A DNA stretch of 64,000 bases from Tridacna crocea (Eukaryota > Mollusca > Bivalvia > Cardiida > Cardiidae): positions 63,329,277 through 63,393,276 of the forward strand of contig OX031056.1 in the NCBI GenBank assembly GCA_943736015.1, given 5' to 3'. A program made the position numbers and the translations under genes. How positions within the stretch are numbered: position 1 is the first letter of the stretch; every line of letters starts with the position of its first letter. The notes below the pieces were generated by a model. The model did not search any database. It was not told the DNA's origin and worked only from the letters and a program-made list of their open reading frames with translations. This document shows positions 21,225 through 32,206 of this stretch, in pieces.

Positions 21225-22656
21225 ATAGAAAAAGGGGGTTTGATGTATATTTTCATCATGAAACAAGGTCTCTTTAACTACGGGACAAATGTTATGAAAC
21301 CTCACTTTTATTGTTTATCACGAGCCACCATCTTCGCGAGGCAAGGTTACGATCACTACGTGTAGCTTACCTTGGCTGATAGAGGCCGATTTCGAGATTC
21401 CTGCGATGCGCCCTCTATTGGATGCTGGTTATTACCCCCCTTTACGTCATATTTCTAAAAGCCAGTGAAATATCGTTTTACAAACCGCTTACGAATACGC
21501 ATGAAGCGATAAGCAGACATTCACGTGGGTTTCCATGTTTACCTTCTATTCGAAAGGTAGCGACCTTATTCTGTCTTTATCAAAGATGAAATGTTACGAG
21601 CGATTTCATTCGTTCTGGCTGCATCCAACGAAAATGAAAAAGCTTATCGGGGGAAAGTAAAAATTAAGCTCGATCCGCCAAGGGTAGAGTAGCGTAGCGA
21701 ATCATCAGCCTTGGCTTGCGACGATGCGAGCCATAGACAATTTAGTTATTTGTTTCTATTTCATGAAATGTTACGTCATAAAAAAAAGTGGGCTACACGT
21801 ATAGTTTTTCATGGACCAACGACCATGTTTCTCCGTTTTTCCGGACAGTTATCTTCTAAATCCTTGCCAAATACCAATGAAAATTCATACATGGGTTCCT
21901 TATGATGTCCATCTGAATTATCTTTCTTTTATAATTTTTATTATATTCAATTTGGCGTCACAGAAAAACGGGGTTTCATGTATATTTCTATTATGGATCA
22001 ATATCTCTTTACCTAAAATCTTTGACGAAAATTGATACGTGCGTTACTTATGATAGTCTGCCAATATCATTATTTTACCTTTTTTTCAGTAAATGTCACT
22101 TTCAGGGCAAAAGGGGGGCTTGACGTATACTTTCATTATAGACCAATATCTCTTTGACATCAGAACAAAATGTTTGAAGCCACAGTCAATAGTTATTTGT
22201 TTTTATTTTATGACATCATGAAAAAGGAGGGCTAAATATTTAATTTCATAAGGGACCAATGACAGTTTGTTCTCCCGGCTTTCCGGACATGTATCTTTCA
22301 AAATACTAAACAAAAATTATACAAATTCATACACGTATTCCTTATGATGTCCTCCGATATCTTATATGTTATTTATTTTTTTTAAATAATTGAGTGTCAT
22401 GGAAAAAGGGGTTTCATATATATATATTTCCGTTATGAATCACTCAAAATCCTTGATGAAATCTTCATACGTATTTTCCTAATGATTGTCGGCCAATATC
22501 GTTATTTTAGGTTTTTTAAATAAATGTTGTCACTGAAAAGGGCAAATGGTGCAGATCTTTCCATTTGGATAATATTTGTAAGTACTGGACACAATGTTAC
22601 AAAACTTCGTATTTATATTATTTATTACAAGCCACAGACAAGCTATTTGCTTTTAT
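21225..22656. repeat. Higher-order satellite, about 440 bp period
   Basis: A core of the form TGTCATGGAAAAAGGGGTTT followed by TATTTTCATTATGGACCAA recurs near 21226, 21771, 21955, 22093, 22210, 22390 and 22530. Spacings of about 184, 138 and 117 bp repeat in that order, so three related subunits make one super-unit of about 440 bp. The array is interrupted by the elements at 21329-21726 and 22657-24117 and resumes at 24118. Confidence 0.65.
21321..21734. mobile_element. hAT-like non-autonomous element, 398 bp, 8 bp duplication
   Basis: CGAGCCAC (21321-21328) and CGAGCCAT (21727-21734) flank the element at 21329-21726. Its ends are imperfect inverted repeats: CATCTTCGCGAGGCAAGG against the complement of CCTTGGCTTGCGACGATG, with weaker similarity extending about 45 bp. 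An 8 bp duplication fits hAT-type transposition. No coding capacity. Confidence 0.7.
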
Positions 22657-24117
22657 AAAATAAATATAGTCTCTCAGCTTTTCAATATTTCGGCCAGCGG
22701 CCTTTCTCAAGAAAAGAAACGTAAATTTATCTACTTTGTAGATGCACGTCGTATGCCATATTGGTCTATACAGGATGTGACTTCATTGTGAAATACACAA
22801 CGTTTGATCCCGCGCTAATTAAATTAACGTTAATTGATAGCGGGAATCTTTGACGTTACACCCCGCCGGCCGGTGAGTCCGTAATTTCTGTATCCAAGTT
22901 GATTCGTACATCAATCTCTCTGTCTTGCAACCTGATTTTATTTGTTGTAATATAGAAAAAACAGCATCCTCTTCTGAATGGTCTTTCTTTGAAAAATGAC
23001 CGTTAATCGGCTTGTCTCTCTGCAACTTGATGTCACGCAAGTGCTCCGTCATCCTCTCATTTAACTGTCGTTCAGTCTCTCCAACATATACCACCGTTTC
23101 ACACTTCTTACAGCTTATTGAGTAGACTACGCTGTGCTGTCTACAATTGTTGTAATTCGGGATTTTGAACCCTTCTCCTGTTGTACTAACAACTTTATCG
23201 CTGTCGGAAATGTGGGCACTTTTGTCGCAATCTAATTTGCATGGTTTACTTGATTTTTTAACCTGTTTATTCGTCTTTCCATGAACTAAAGAGTCGCCAA
23301 GATTTCTGTCCCTTCTGTATGCAACCATAGGAGGTTCTTGAAACACTTTCGTCATTCTCTCTGACTCTCGTGTGTTTACGGATGATATGTTTCAAGTCTG
23401 GGAGGAGGTTTGAATAGGTTACAGTCATCGGCACTCTGTCTGATTCTTCTCTACGTTCAAGCTTCTTTAATAGTTCGCCCCTATCTAGTTTGTCTACTTT
23501 CGCCATTTGTGAACTCACTATAATTACGTTGTCTTAATTTCTTTATCAGGATTCTCCTTTGATATTCATAGTCTTGTGGTTTTTCACACATTCTTTTTAG
23601 CCGTAAACCCAATCCAAATGCCAGACCTTTCTTTGTTGATGGAGGATGGCAAGATTTGCTATTTAAATAAAGTTGTTTATCAGTTGGTTTGACGTATAGG
23701 TCCGTACAGATCTTACCATACTCTATCTTCACTAGAGTATCTAGGAACTCTATCTGTCTCGTGTGCATTCTCAACTAAACCTTGATGTCATTATGTATGC
23801 TGTTGGCACGTTTTGCAAACCCCTGAAATTCTTCTACACTCCCACACCAAATGCCAAAACCATCGTCAATGAATCTCTTGTAGAAGTGTGGCTGTTTTGA
23901 ATATCTCAGAAGTTCCTCATCCCATTTTCGCATGTAGGAACATGCAAAGTTTTTTTCCTAATTTGGAACCAATAGCCACCCCTTTTCTTTGAATAAAATA
24001 GTTGTCGCCAAATTCGAATATGTTGTTGTCAAGTACAGCCTCGATCAGTCTCATAGCATTTTCGGTGTCAATTAATTTTGTTGAGCGCGTTTCTAAAGCT
24101 TCTTTGCATGCAATTGA
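22657..24117 (-). mobile_element. Penelope-like retroelement, 3-prime part (RT end and GIY-YIG), broken
   Basis: Reading on the reverse strand, the order is: part of the reverse transcriptase with FYKRFIDDGFGIW (about 23860-23900), then FLDTLVKIEYGK and YVKPTDKQLYLNSKSCHPP (about 23640-23755), a linker with SNLLPDLKHIIRKH, and a C-terminal GIY-YIG endonuclease with CKKCETVVYVGETERQLNER (about 23050-23110). This order is diagnostic of Penelope-like elements. The N-terminal reverse transcriptase part is missing, as in 5-prime truncated retrocopies, and the frame has several breaks. TATTTGCTTTTAT occurs on both sides (22644-22656 and 24118-24130), marking a 13 bp target duplication within the satellite. 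Confidence 0.88.
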
Positions 24118-24440
24118 TATTTGCTTTTATTTTGTGGAATGCCATGTCACGAAAACCCGGAGCTAAATGTTTATTTTCATTATGGACCAATAACAGTCAA
24201 TTTGCCAATCCGTCCGCCTGGAGAGATAATTATCTTCTAAAGTCCTTGACGACCATTTATGAAACTTCAAGAATGCATGTCTTCCTTAGGTTGGTCCGCT
24301 GATACAATTTTATTCTTTATATAATGGCGTGTCATGGAAAAATGGGGATCGATGTATATTTTTCATTCATTGTTTTCATTATTGAAATACCATGGTAAAA
24401 GGGGACTAGAGTATAATCTCATTAAGAACTGCTTGCATAT
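24118..24440. repeat. Satellite array, continuation after the insertion
   Basis: Two further cores (near 24140 and 24320) with the expected 180 bp spacing, then a decayed unit. Confidence 0.6.
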
Positions 24441-25080
24441 ATTTTATGTAATGAGAACATGTACATGCTACACACAGTGCCTTTAATATGTTTGTGAAAA
24501 AGGTCTTTTTCGGCAGGGGGATATCATTTCAACGAAATTTCTTGTTAAACACATAAAACATATATTAATATGTGAGCTGTCGCAGTGATATTAAATAGCA
24601 ATGAAAGCAGGGGGAGTTTTTTTCCATGAATTGTAGACAAGTAATCAAGGTAGATAAGCAACTTTCTATTTTGAAATAAGTTGATAATAGTGTTTCATAA
24701 GGCCTTTAATGACCTTGAAAGGACAATAATCAGGTTAATAGCAACAACATAGATTTTCTTAACAATCTCCCGAATTTTGACGGTTGCAATTGTACAATAA
24801 GCATCTTAGCTGTGACTTTGATGTTCACCGTATTGACTTATTGATTCACTGTAATGAGCCAGAGACTTGAAAATAAGCTTCTTACCGTTCAGTATCGGTA
24901 TAAACGACACAGTGAAAAATGAGAATACCTTTTGTCATTTCTAGAAATCAAATACAGCCGCTAAATTATCTCAATTGCTACGTAACTAATGAGCGTGTAT
25001 TAGTTATACGGTAAGGAGGCATGACACTTGGAAACTTGCTAAAAGTTGTGGCGAATCATGTTACCGAGGGCCAAGTAATA
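24441..25080. other. Unique stretch
   Basis: Nothing recognisable seen. Confidence 0.4.
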
Positions 25081-25365
25081 GTTAAACGCTAAGAAGTCAA
25101 AATTAAACGTTTTAAACAGCCAAAAGGAGGGAGCGTAGCGACCGACTGTGGCTGTTTAAATCGTTTAATTTTGAACTTCTTAGCGTTTAACCGACTTAGT
25201 CTTTTTCCGCCCACATTACGTAATAGTTAAACGCTAAGAAGTCAAAATTAAACGATTTAAACAGCCAAAAGGAGGGAGCGTAGCGACCGACTGTGGCTGT
25301 TTAAATCGTTTAATTTTGAACTTCCTAGCGTTTAACTGACTTAGTCTTTTTCCGCCCACATTTCA
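25081..25365. mobile_element. Two tandem giant hairpins, 145 bp period
   Basis: Each unit starts GTTAAACGCTAAGAAGTCAA, continues to TTTAAACAGCCA, passes a loop AAAGGAGGGAGCGTAGCGAC, and returns through TGGCTGTTTAAATCG to TTAGCGTTTAAC. Arms are about 43 bp with very few mismatches. A spacer with CTTTTTCCGCCCACATT follows each. The two units (25081 and 25226 starts) are nearly identical. Confidence 0.8.
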
Positions 25366-25542
25366 TCATTGCTAAAATAATGTTCCATATACGGAATCCA
25401 CTATTTACAAAGGAACGCCCTTTCACCCATAAATGGAGTTGGCCGATTCGCTAAAGAAACGTCATCATTGCATCATCGCCAAAAAATGGCGTAATTTCCA
25501 CGTGAATATCGGGGCTAAACCTCGTACACGCCCGCGTGGTAT

Positions 25543-25665
25543 TTAACCCTTTACCAAACAATCCATTGGGAAGGAAGGTTATTTTGGAAAAGGAGAAAAT
25601 TCTGGTTATCAGCATTTTCTCCTTTTCCTACAATATTTTCTACCCTGTCAAAAAACTCAATTTCA
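25543..25665 (-). repeat. THM element, truncated by the deletion in copy A
   Basis: TTAA at 25543-25546, short arm and hairpin (GGAGAAAATTCTGGTTATCA); the long arm is missing. The full-length counterpart is at 31407-31612. Confidence 0.8.
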
Positions 25666-25708
25666 ACGGCGTAACTTGTAGATCTACTTGGCATGTGCTA
25701 GACCTAAT

Positions 25709-25937
25709 TTAACCCTTTCCCAAACAGCAAATTTTGGACCAGACCAAGTTGAAAGCATTTTGCAGGTGACAAATTGACAGTTGCTAAAAAGATGATTTTT
25801 CTATATGACAGGGTAGAAAACATTGTGGGAAAAGGAGAAAATGCTGGTTACCAGCATTTTCTCCTTTTCCCACAATGTTTTCAAAAGGCTTCTATTCCTG
25901 ACTCGTAAAAACCAGGGACTGTTTGGGAAAAGGTTAA
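25709..25937 (+). mobile_element. THM element, complete
   Basis: TTAA at 25709-25712 and 25934-25937. Perfect hairpin with GCTGGTTACCAGC. It occupies the same TTAA as a clearly different THM in the paired copy (31979-32206). Confidence 0.9.
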
Positions 25938-26130
25938 GTAATCATTGAATATTAATGAGGGGGTAGGGTTTAGGTACGCATGCGCAGTAAATCCAGATAA
26001 ACTCCAGATAAACTGCGACGTTGAAATGGATAAATGATCAAAATAAACCTGCGTTGGGTAGTTTATGGAAGAAAGATGGTCAAAAATTTTAAAATATGAG
26101 CGTTCTGACTGGATAGAAAAGTAGGACAAT

Positions 26131-26976
26131 AGGCCAGTCAACCTAGCCGAAAAAAACACCAAACTTTGAACTAATTGCAAAAGAAATGATTTTGTCATTT
26201 TTGTTTCATGTGATACCTCGGTAATCTCAAGAAAAAAGTTGCAGGCTGAACTATGAGGGGAAGTTACCAAAAAATGTCTTCGAATAGGTCCACCATAAAA
26301 TTCCCATCATCTTCTAGTTTTTCAACAAAATGCCATTTTATGCGAATTACTCAATGGAAAATGATGTCTTGTTACTTAATTTGTGAAATTAGTATTGCAA
26401 GACAGATTGTAATGTAAATATCGTTTGTTTTCAGATTAAAACAAGAAAATAAATGGAAGCTGATTGTTGCAAAACCGTATTAATTTACCCCACCCACTTA
26501 GCCTATGATGCATTTTTTCTTTTTTTTTTATAAATTAATGAATTGCAACACATTAAATACATATGATACATATATCTGTTTGAAATAAAACCTGTATATG
26601 GCAAAACATCGTTATCATGTGCGTATATAATGCAAAGTGCAGATCCACAGTAGAGGGAGCGGTAACTATACATAGATCTATAGTAAATAGTACATGTATC
26701 TGAGTCTTTGTCATAGCCCCAAAACATTAAAATTTTGCCTTTTGATATAAATTATAGCAAAGGAACAATCAAATTTAGAATTCTTACAGCACTACAGTTG
26801 CCAATATTGCAACATTTCCCTTTTTAAGTTCACTTTTTAACCCTTTATTAACAATTCTATGTTTTACTTGTCTGACATACATGCATTTTGTAAAGTTTTG
26901 AGAAATCTTAGGCGAAAGTGGATCAAGACGAGCAAGTTGTCTTATATCCAAAGTATTTTCTTCAATAAAATCCTGC
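26131..26976. other. Unique AT-rich stretch
   Basis: Nothing recognisable seen. The 129-codon reverse frame at 25881-26270 overlaps the duplicated block and is not a gene. Confidence 0.4.
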
Positions 26977-27325
26977 ATTATCTCCTGCTAGATGGCATTC
27001 TACAAATATTCATCTATCTAATTTGGGCATCCTGGGTACAAAACCGGACTACTTTTCTACGCGACAACTGTTACTTTGAATTTCAAAATGAAATAAATCT
27101 TTACTTAGTAAAACGCTACCTGGTGCCATTCACTCAGGTATGCTCAGCAGTATAGATAAATCTGGAGCTAAAACAGGCCTGATTTTTCCTCAAATGTATT
27201 GATAGAAGCCATTTTCTCCATTTCTACTTCATAGTGCGTATTACTGCAATCTCCCCAATATCGGGGGAGAGTGATGCGCCATATAGACAGGTCGAATCTT
27301 CAAAGAATATGACATGCGCAGAAAA
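26977..27325 (+). repeat. Dispersed 350 bp repeat, copy 1
   Basis: Collinear with 42196-42548: ATTATCTCCTGCTAGATGGC, GGGCATCCTGGGTACAAAAC, CTACGCGACAACTGTTACTT, a hairpin CTCCCCAATATCGGGGGAG, and GAATATGACATGCGCAGA at the end. Confidence 0.8.
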
Positions 27326-27494
27326 CGTGAATACCTGTATAAACGTGTCACGTGTATTTTTTTCATCTGGAGGAACTTTAGATTTTGCAGTGTAAACAAT
27401 TTCGGCGTCTTTAGTCTGGAACAAAATTTGGAAGCAAATCTTTTAGCAGCTTCATTTCAAGTACAACAATGTCAATATTTAAGTCGAAATCAAG

Positions 27495-27649
27495 CTCTAA
27501 AAACCCTGATAACCAGCATTTCCTCTCCTAGACATTGGATTCTGTCCTTTCACTCACAAACTCTGACATTTGAGACACATTTAATTTGTGGAGTACAAGT
27601 GCTTAGCAGTTGGACAAATCTAATGTTCTCGTCCTGGGTAAAGGGTTAA
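27495..27649 (-). repeat. THM fragment, decayed
   Basis: CTGATAACCAGCATTTCCTC and a long-arm remnant, ending CTGGGTAAAGGGTTAA (TTAA 27646-27649). Confidence 0.65.
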
Positions 27650-27714
27650 ATTAGTACTTGTCAGTATTGAATTTTAATCTTTCTCTCCCGCCCCCATTGG
27701 ACTTTGGAGTTTCT

Positions 27715-27800
27715 ACAGCATTCAACAGTTGTATACATTGAGGAAAAGAGGGAAATTGCCAGTAACGGGTAGTTCCCATTCTCCTCTCCCCCCCTCCCCC
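27715..27800. repeat. THM palindrome remnant
   Basis: ACATTGAGGAAAAGAGGGAA and CCCATTCTCCTCTCCC arms around TTGCCAGTAACGGG. Confidence 0.4.
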
Positions 27801-28639
27801 ACCATTTAATATAGTTATCATTCTTACAAAGTCTGTTCTTTTTTACATCTAGAGATTCCTTCAAGTTTAGTCCACAATATTACCAGGGAATGGCTTTACA
27901 AATACAAAAAAACTAATCATAATCACATGATTAACATCGCATATATGAACACATTTTGCATTTATAAAACCTTGCCTGCTTCGCCTCTCTTACAACACCG
28001 TGAGGTTGTTCAGTGATCTAGAATGTAGTTCAGTTCCTCCAGATATGCTATGCAAAGCTATAGAGGGATTGTTGGGGTTAAGCGCTGTTATACACGGATT
28101 ATTTTCGAGTCATCCCCAACATGCTCATTAAGTGCCATATCAATGGATAATGCACCCTATAACACAATTTAATGTAGTTCTGGTAAAAAAAAAGTTTCAT
28201 GTGAAAACAGCTGTACACGCAGCAGCACCACCATATATATTGTATGCTTGTCTAAAGTTTGACCTAAAAAAAAAATACATCGCCAAACTTCTTTGATGAG
28301 GGCATTGTGTTTTTGATTAATTGGCTTACACCTGCCCATAAATGAACTGATCAACCATTTATGGTCATGCTCGATAATACAAGCATCACTAACATGTTCA
28401 CTCTTCCAACACCAAACTCTAGTGCTACGACCCTCTAGCCTCTGGTGTAGATAATGGAATCCTATACTCATTTGAGAACAGAAAATAGTTCATTTGAAGC
28501 CTGTATAAATGGATGTGTCTGTTTGGCTATGGTAATCTTTTCTCCTCCGTTCCATAAATAACACTGCTTTGCATGGACGCCAAGCAAAGCCTTGTGCAGC
28601 AATAATTCACTTAAGGGTAACACCCTAACCCATGGTAAA
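27801..28639. other. Unique stretch
   Basis: A 100-codon reverse frame (28169-28471) has no motif I recognise. Nothing else seen. Confidence 0.35.
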
Positions 28640-28850
28640 CATAGAAGTTTTCATAAAGGCTATTCGGCCATTATAGGCAGCATCCGCATCTTATTATGAG
28701 AGTTAAGGGATGGAGACTCATTAACTCATCGGTATAAATCATGTAACATTGATTGTTTTCGTAAAGGCTTTCGGACCGTTTCGGAAACTTCTGTCTTTTA
28801 ATATGAGAGTTAGGGGCCGTAGACCTTATAAATCAGTGCTCTTCTTGAGG
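28640..28850. repeat. Diverged tandem duplication, about 120 bp
   Basis: GTTTTCATAAAGGCTATTCG...TATGAGAGTTAAGGG... and GTTTTCGTAAAGGCTTTCGG...TATGAGAGTTAGGGG are collinear. Confidence 0.55.
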
Positions 28851-29394
28851 AAATAGAGAACATCGCATAGCAAGGACTAACTTCACAATTTTGTTAATGA
28901 AACAAAGCTGGCAAGTTTTGATAAATTCAAGTACTTTTTGATTTTTGGAGAACTTTTCTTTTTGTATCATATTCTATTTAAAAGGCTTTAGCAAGGTATT
29001 GAAAATATATGTATCTCTGAATGTAATACCGCTTAATTACATAAAGAGAAAATTTATCCAAAACTTGTTATTTTCGGGCTAATTCTTATAAATTACAACC
29101 AGTGTTGTTTTAAATGTATTGCGTTTATACAGTAGAGAAACAATTTATATATCTTCAAGTCAAACCACTTTCAGAAACTTTTCAAAAAGTACCAATCAAT
29201 AGATTAATCAAAACATACATTAGCTTTTTAAATGGGTAAGGTCTATTGTTCGTTTTCTCAAGGTATCTGCTTTTTCATTGGCAGAATTTTACTGAATTTA
29301 TTTTGATAAAATAAGTCGATATTTTGTTTTATTGTCATATTTTAGCGTATCTTTTGCTCCAATTTTTAGGCTGAAAAATCTTATAGTATTCATT

Positions 29395-30085
29395 CATTGG
29401 TTCTCCCAATTGTAATTGATTCACCATTAAATTCTTCTTTTGGACACATCAGTCATTTTCTCAAAGGGAAAACACTGCATTTGTCGTAAAAATCACATTA
29501 TAATCTAAATCTGTTGATTATCGTAAGTTGTGTAAATGTAATATCTTATTTTTTGTTTCAGGTTCACAAGGAATGCTCAAAGTTTATATTATAATTGTGT
29601 TAAAAAACAAGCATGCTTTTGTTCTACAAGTATAGTAAGTCTAAACAGCTCTCAGCACTAATGTAAGACCATCTGTGTTTCATTGCTGAAGGGTTGGATT
29701 TTTAATCAAGGGGACCTTGATTGAAATTCTACTAGCGTCATTGGTCATATTTGCCAGTAAATTCCTATTTTGAAGACATCAGCCATTTTTCTAAAAGAGG
29801 AAAACGCTACATTTGTGATAAAAATCTCCTTATAATCTAAATCTGTTGATTATCATATGTTGTGTACATGTAGCATCTTCTTTTGTGTTTCATGGTCACA
29901 GGGAATGCTTAAAGATAAACATTACAATTCTGTTAAGAAAACAAGCATGCTTGCGTACTACAAGTATAGTAGGACTAAACAGCTTTCAGCACTTGTGCAA
30001 GATCACCTGTTTCATTGCCAAAGGGTTGGATTTTTAATCAAAGCAACCTTGAATTAAATCCTACTAGCGTCATTGGTCACGTGCA
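29395..30085. repeat. Tandem duplication, 332 bp period, two units
   Basis: ATAATCTAAATCTGTTGATT (29500 and 29832), AACAAGCATGCTT, CTACAAGTATAGTA, GGGTTGGATTTTTAATCAA and CTACTAGCGTCATTGGTCA (29729 and 30061) recur in order. The second unit keeps a 66-codon open frame across a stretch that is interrupted in the first. No domain recognised. Confidence 0.8.
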
Positions 30086-30398
30086 AGTACCTTTTTGATA
30101 GGGAGTTTAGCACTTTGAAACCAATGGACTACATGATTAAGTAAAGTTTGCTGCCATATCCATCGATGAAACATTGGTGAAAACCAGTATAGCCTGCTAA
30201 ATCATTAAACAATGAATAAAAGTTTTAACGTGCTTCAACTTTTGTTGTAAAATCGATATGAATTAGACTACCATTCATATTGTTGTTATGAATGCTCGAC
30301 TACTTGGGTTTGAAATTAATTAGCTCATTCAATCTATTTTCAGCTTAAATATTATTTATCTATTTGAATAAGACAATTCAAGTACAAATAAACTGAAC

Positions 30399-31080
30399 AT
30401 TTAAAATTGCAAATTTCGGTAAAAATATACGTGCTCGACGATGGCATTTAAAAAGAAAACCAAAAATGTCAATTGTAAAAAGTATTAGTAATTACACACT
30501 AAAAGAAATAATTTCGGGAAATCGATAACGATGCGGTGAAATTCAGGCACTAAAGCGCTACCGTACTTTATTTGCAACCATCGCTTGTAGTGACGTCATC
30601 AAATTTCATCAACATCTTTAGGTTTCTTTCACACTTGGCACTGACACAAAAGATGGCTCAGAAAAGCATTTTGTTATCTTATAAATGACATTTTGGCGAT
30701 CTATGAAGCTGATGTACAATTTTGTAAACAATGAAGTGGGTATTACCTGATCTGACACTCGTCAGTTGATCATTGACGATTTTGAAATAGTTGACCTAAA
30801 AACTGAAGTCGATTTTTGAATTTAAACATCAATCTGTTATAAAAGATACAAGTGAGTGAGAGATAAATACCTTTAAAGTCATGGTAGAAGTTTCGTTCAT
30901 ACATCGGTAGATTAAATTTCTTAGTCAAAGTACGTTTCCTGGTCATCCTCCTCTGTATTTACATTTACCTCACAGAATGGCGCGTGATAACTGTGACGTA
31001 AGTTGCATAGTATTGAATACGGCGGCTATTCGGGCCATCGTCGAGCACGTATATTTTTACCGAAATTTGCAATTTTAAAT
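30399..31080. mobile_element. Inverted-repeat element, about 680 bp
   Basis: The ends are nearly perfect inverted repeats of about 45 bp: ATTTAAAATTGCAAATTTCG then GTAAAAATATACGTGCTCGA at the left, and the complement from GCCATCGTCGAGCACG to AATTTTAAAT at the right. Target duplication unclear (AAC is on both outer sides). The interior has no recognised coding region. Confidence 0.75.
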
Positions 31081-31406
31081 AACAAATAACTCTTTTCGGG
31101 CAATGAATTTTCAGTGCAACTTTTTTCTTGTGATTATTACGTTCGTTTTCTTTCGTGGAATGTAAAAATAAAAACTTTTGCAATTAGTTCCAACCCATCT
31201 GTTAGTTTGACTGGACTACAAAGACTAAATCATTGCCAAAATAATGTCCCATATAAGGAATCCACTATTCACAAAGGAACGCCCTTTCACCCATATATGG
31301 ACTTGGCTGATTCGCTAAAGAAACGTCATCATTGCATCATCGCCAAAAAATGACGTAATTTCCACGTGAATATCGGGGCTAAACCGCGTACACGACCACG
31401 TGGTAT

Positions 31407-31612
31407 TTAACCCTTTATCAAACAATCAATTGGGAAGAGAGGTTATTTTTGGAAAAGGAGAAAATTCTGGTTATTGGCATTTTCTCCTTTTCCTACAATA
31501 TTTTCTACCCTGTCAAAAAACTCAACGCCATTTGTTCCACTTTCAAAGTTTGATATCTGCCAATGCTTTCAATTTGAAAAGGTCTAAAATTTGTCATATG
31601 AGAAAGGGTTAA
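31407..31612 (-). mobile_element. THM element, complete, in copy B
   Basis: TTAA at 31407-31410 and 31609-31612; 198 bp, with a shortened short arm (CAATCAATTGGGAAGAGAGG) that copy A shares. Confidence 0.87.
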
Positions 31613-31978
31613 AGAACCGTCATTATCAACTTCATTTCCAGTTCACGCTTGACTATCGCAAGTGTTAAACAATGTCAAATATGGCAGAATTTGACCAAGA
31701 TTTTGAGGAAGTAACGACTACACTCAGCCTATGAAAATTTCTACAGATTTACTAGATCTACAGCATTATTTTTCCTTAAAATTTCAACATATCGTCGATT
31801 TACTTCTTAAACCCTGTAACAACAGCTTGTTTCAAGGTTCAGTTGGTATGTTTCAGAGGACAACCGACCATATAGATCTAGATTGATCGGCTTTTATTAC
31901 ATAAATTGTATCTGTCTTTTACCTTATTTTTTTCAACGGCGTAACTTGTAGATCTACTTGATATGTGCTAGACCTAAT

Positions 31979-32206
31979 TTAAGCTTTTCCCAAACGACAA
32001 ATTTCAGACTTTTCCAAACTGAAAAAGTTTGCAGATGACAATTTTAACTTTCATAACAATGGCAGAAAATTTTCCGAACGGACAGAAAACACTGTGCGAA
32101 AATGAGAAATTGCTCGTTACAAGCAATTTCTCCTTTTCCCACAATGTTTTCAAAAGACTTGTACTGCAGACACGTAAAAACAAAGGCTTGTTTGGGAGAG
32201 GATTAA
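31979..32206 (+). mobile_element. THM element, mixed hairpin type, in copy B
   Basis: TTAA at 31979-31982 and 32203-32206. The hairpin GAGAAATTGCTCGTTACAAG combines features of both subfamilies. The body is far more different from its positional counterpart (25709-25937) than the flanks are. Confidence 0.87.

Larger units (their letters stand above)
25362..26130 (+). repeat. Segmental duplication, copy A
   Basis: Collinear with 31225-32405. Landmarks: GAACGCCCTTTCACCCATA, GTGAATATCGGGGCTAAACC, AACGGCGTAACTTGTAGATC, GGTACGCATGCGCAGTAAAT, TGGGTAGTTTATGGAAGA. Copy A lacks about 400 bp between its two THM elements, with the junction at a short shared TCAA. Confidence 0.85.

Noticed and set aside
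25881-26270. 129-codon reverse-strand frame
   Set aside because: It overlaps a THM end and the segmental duplication; the counterpart in copy B is not open, and the composition is that of AT-rich noncoding DNA.
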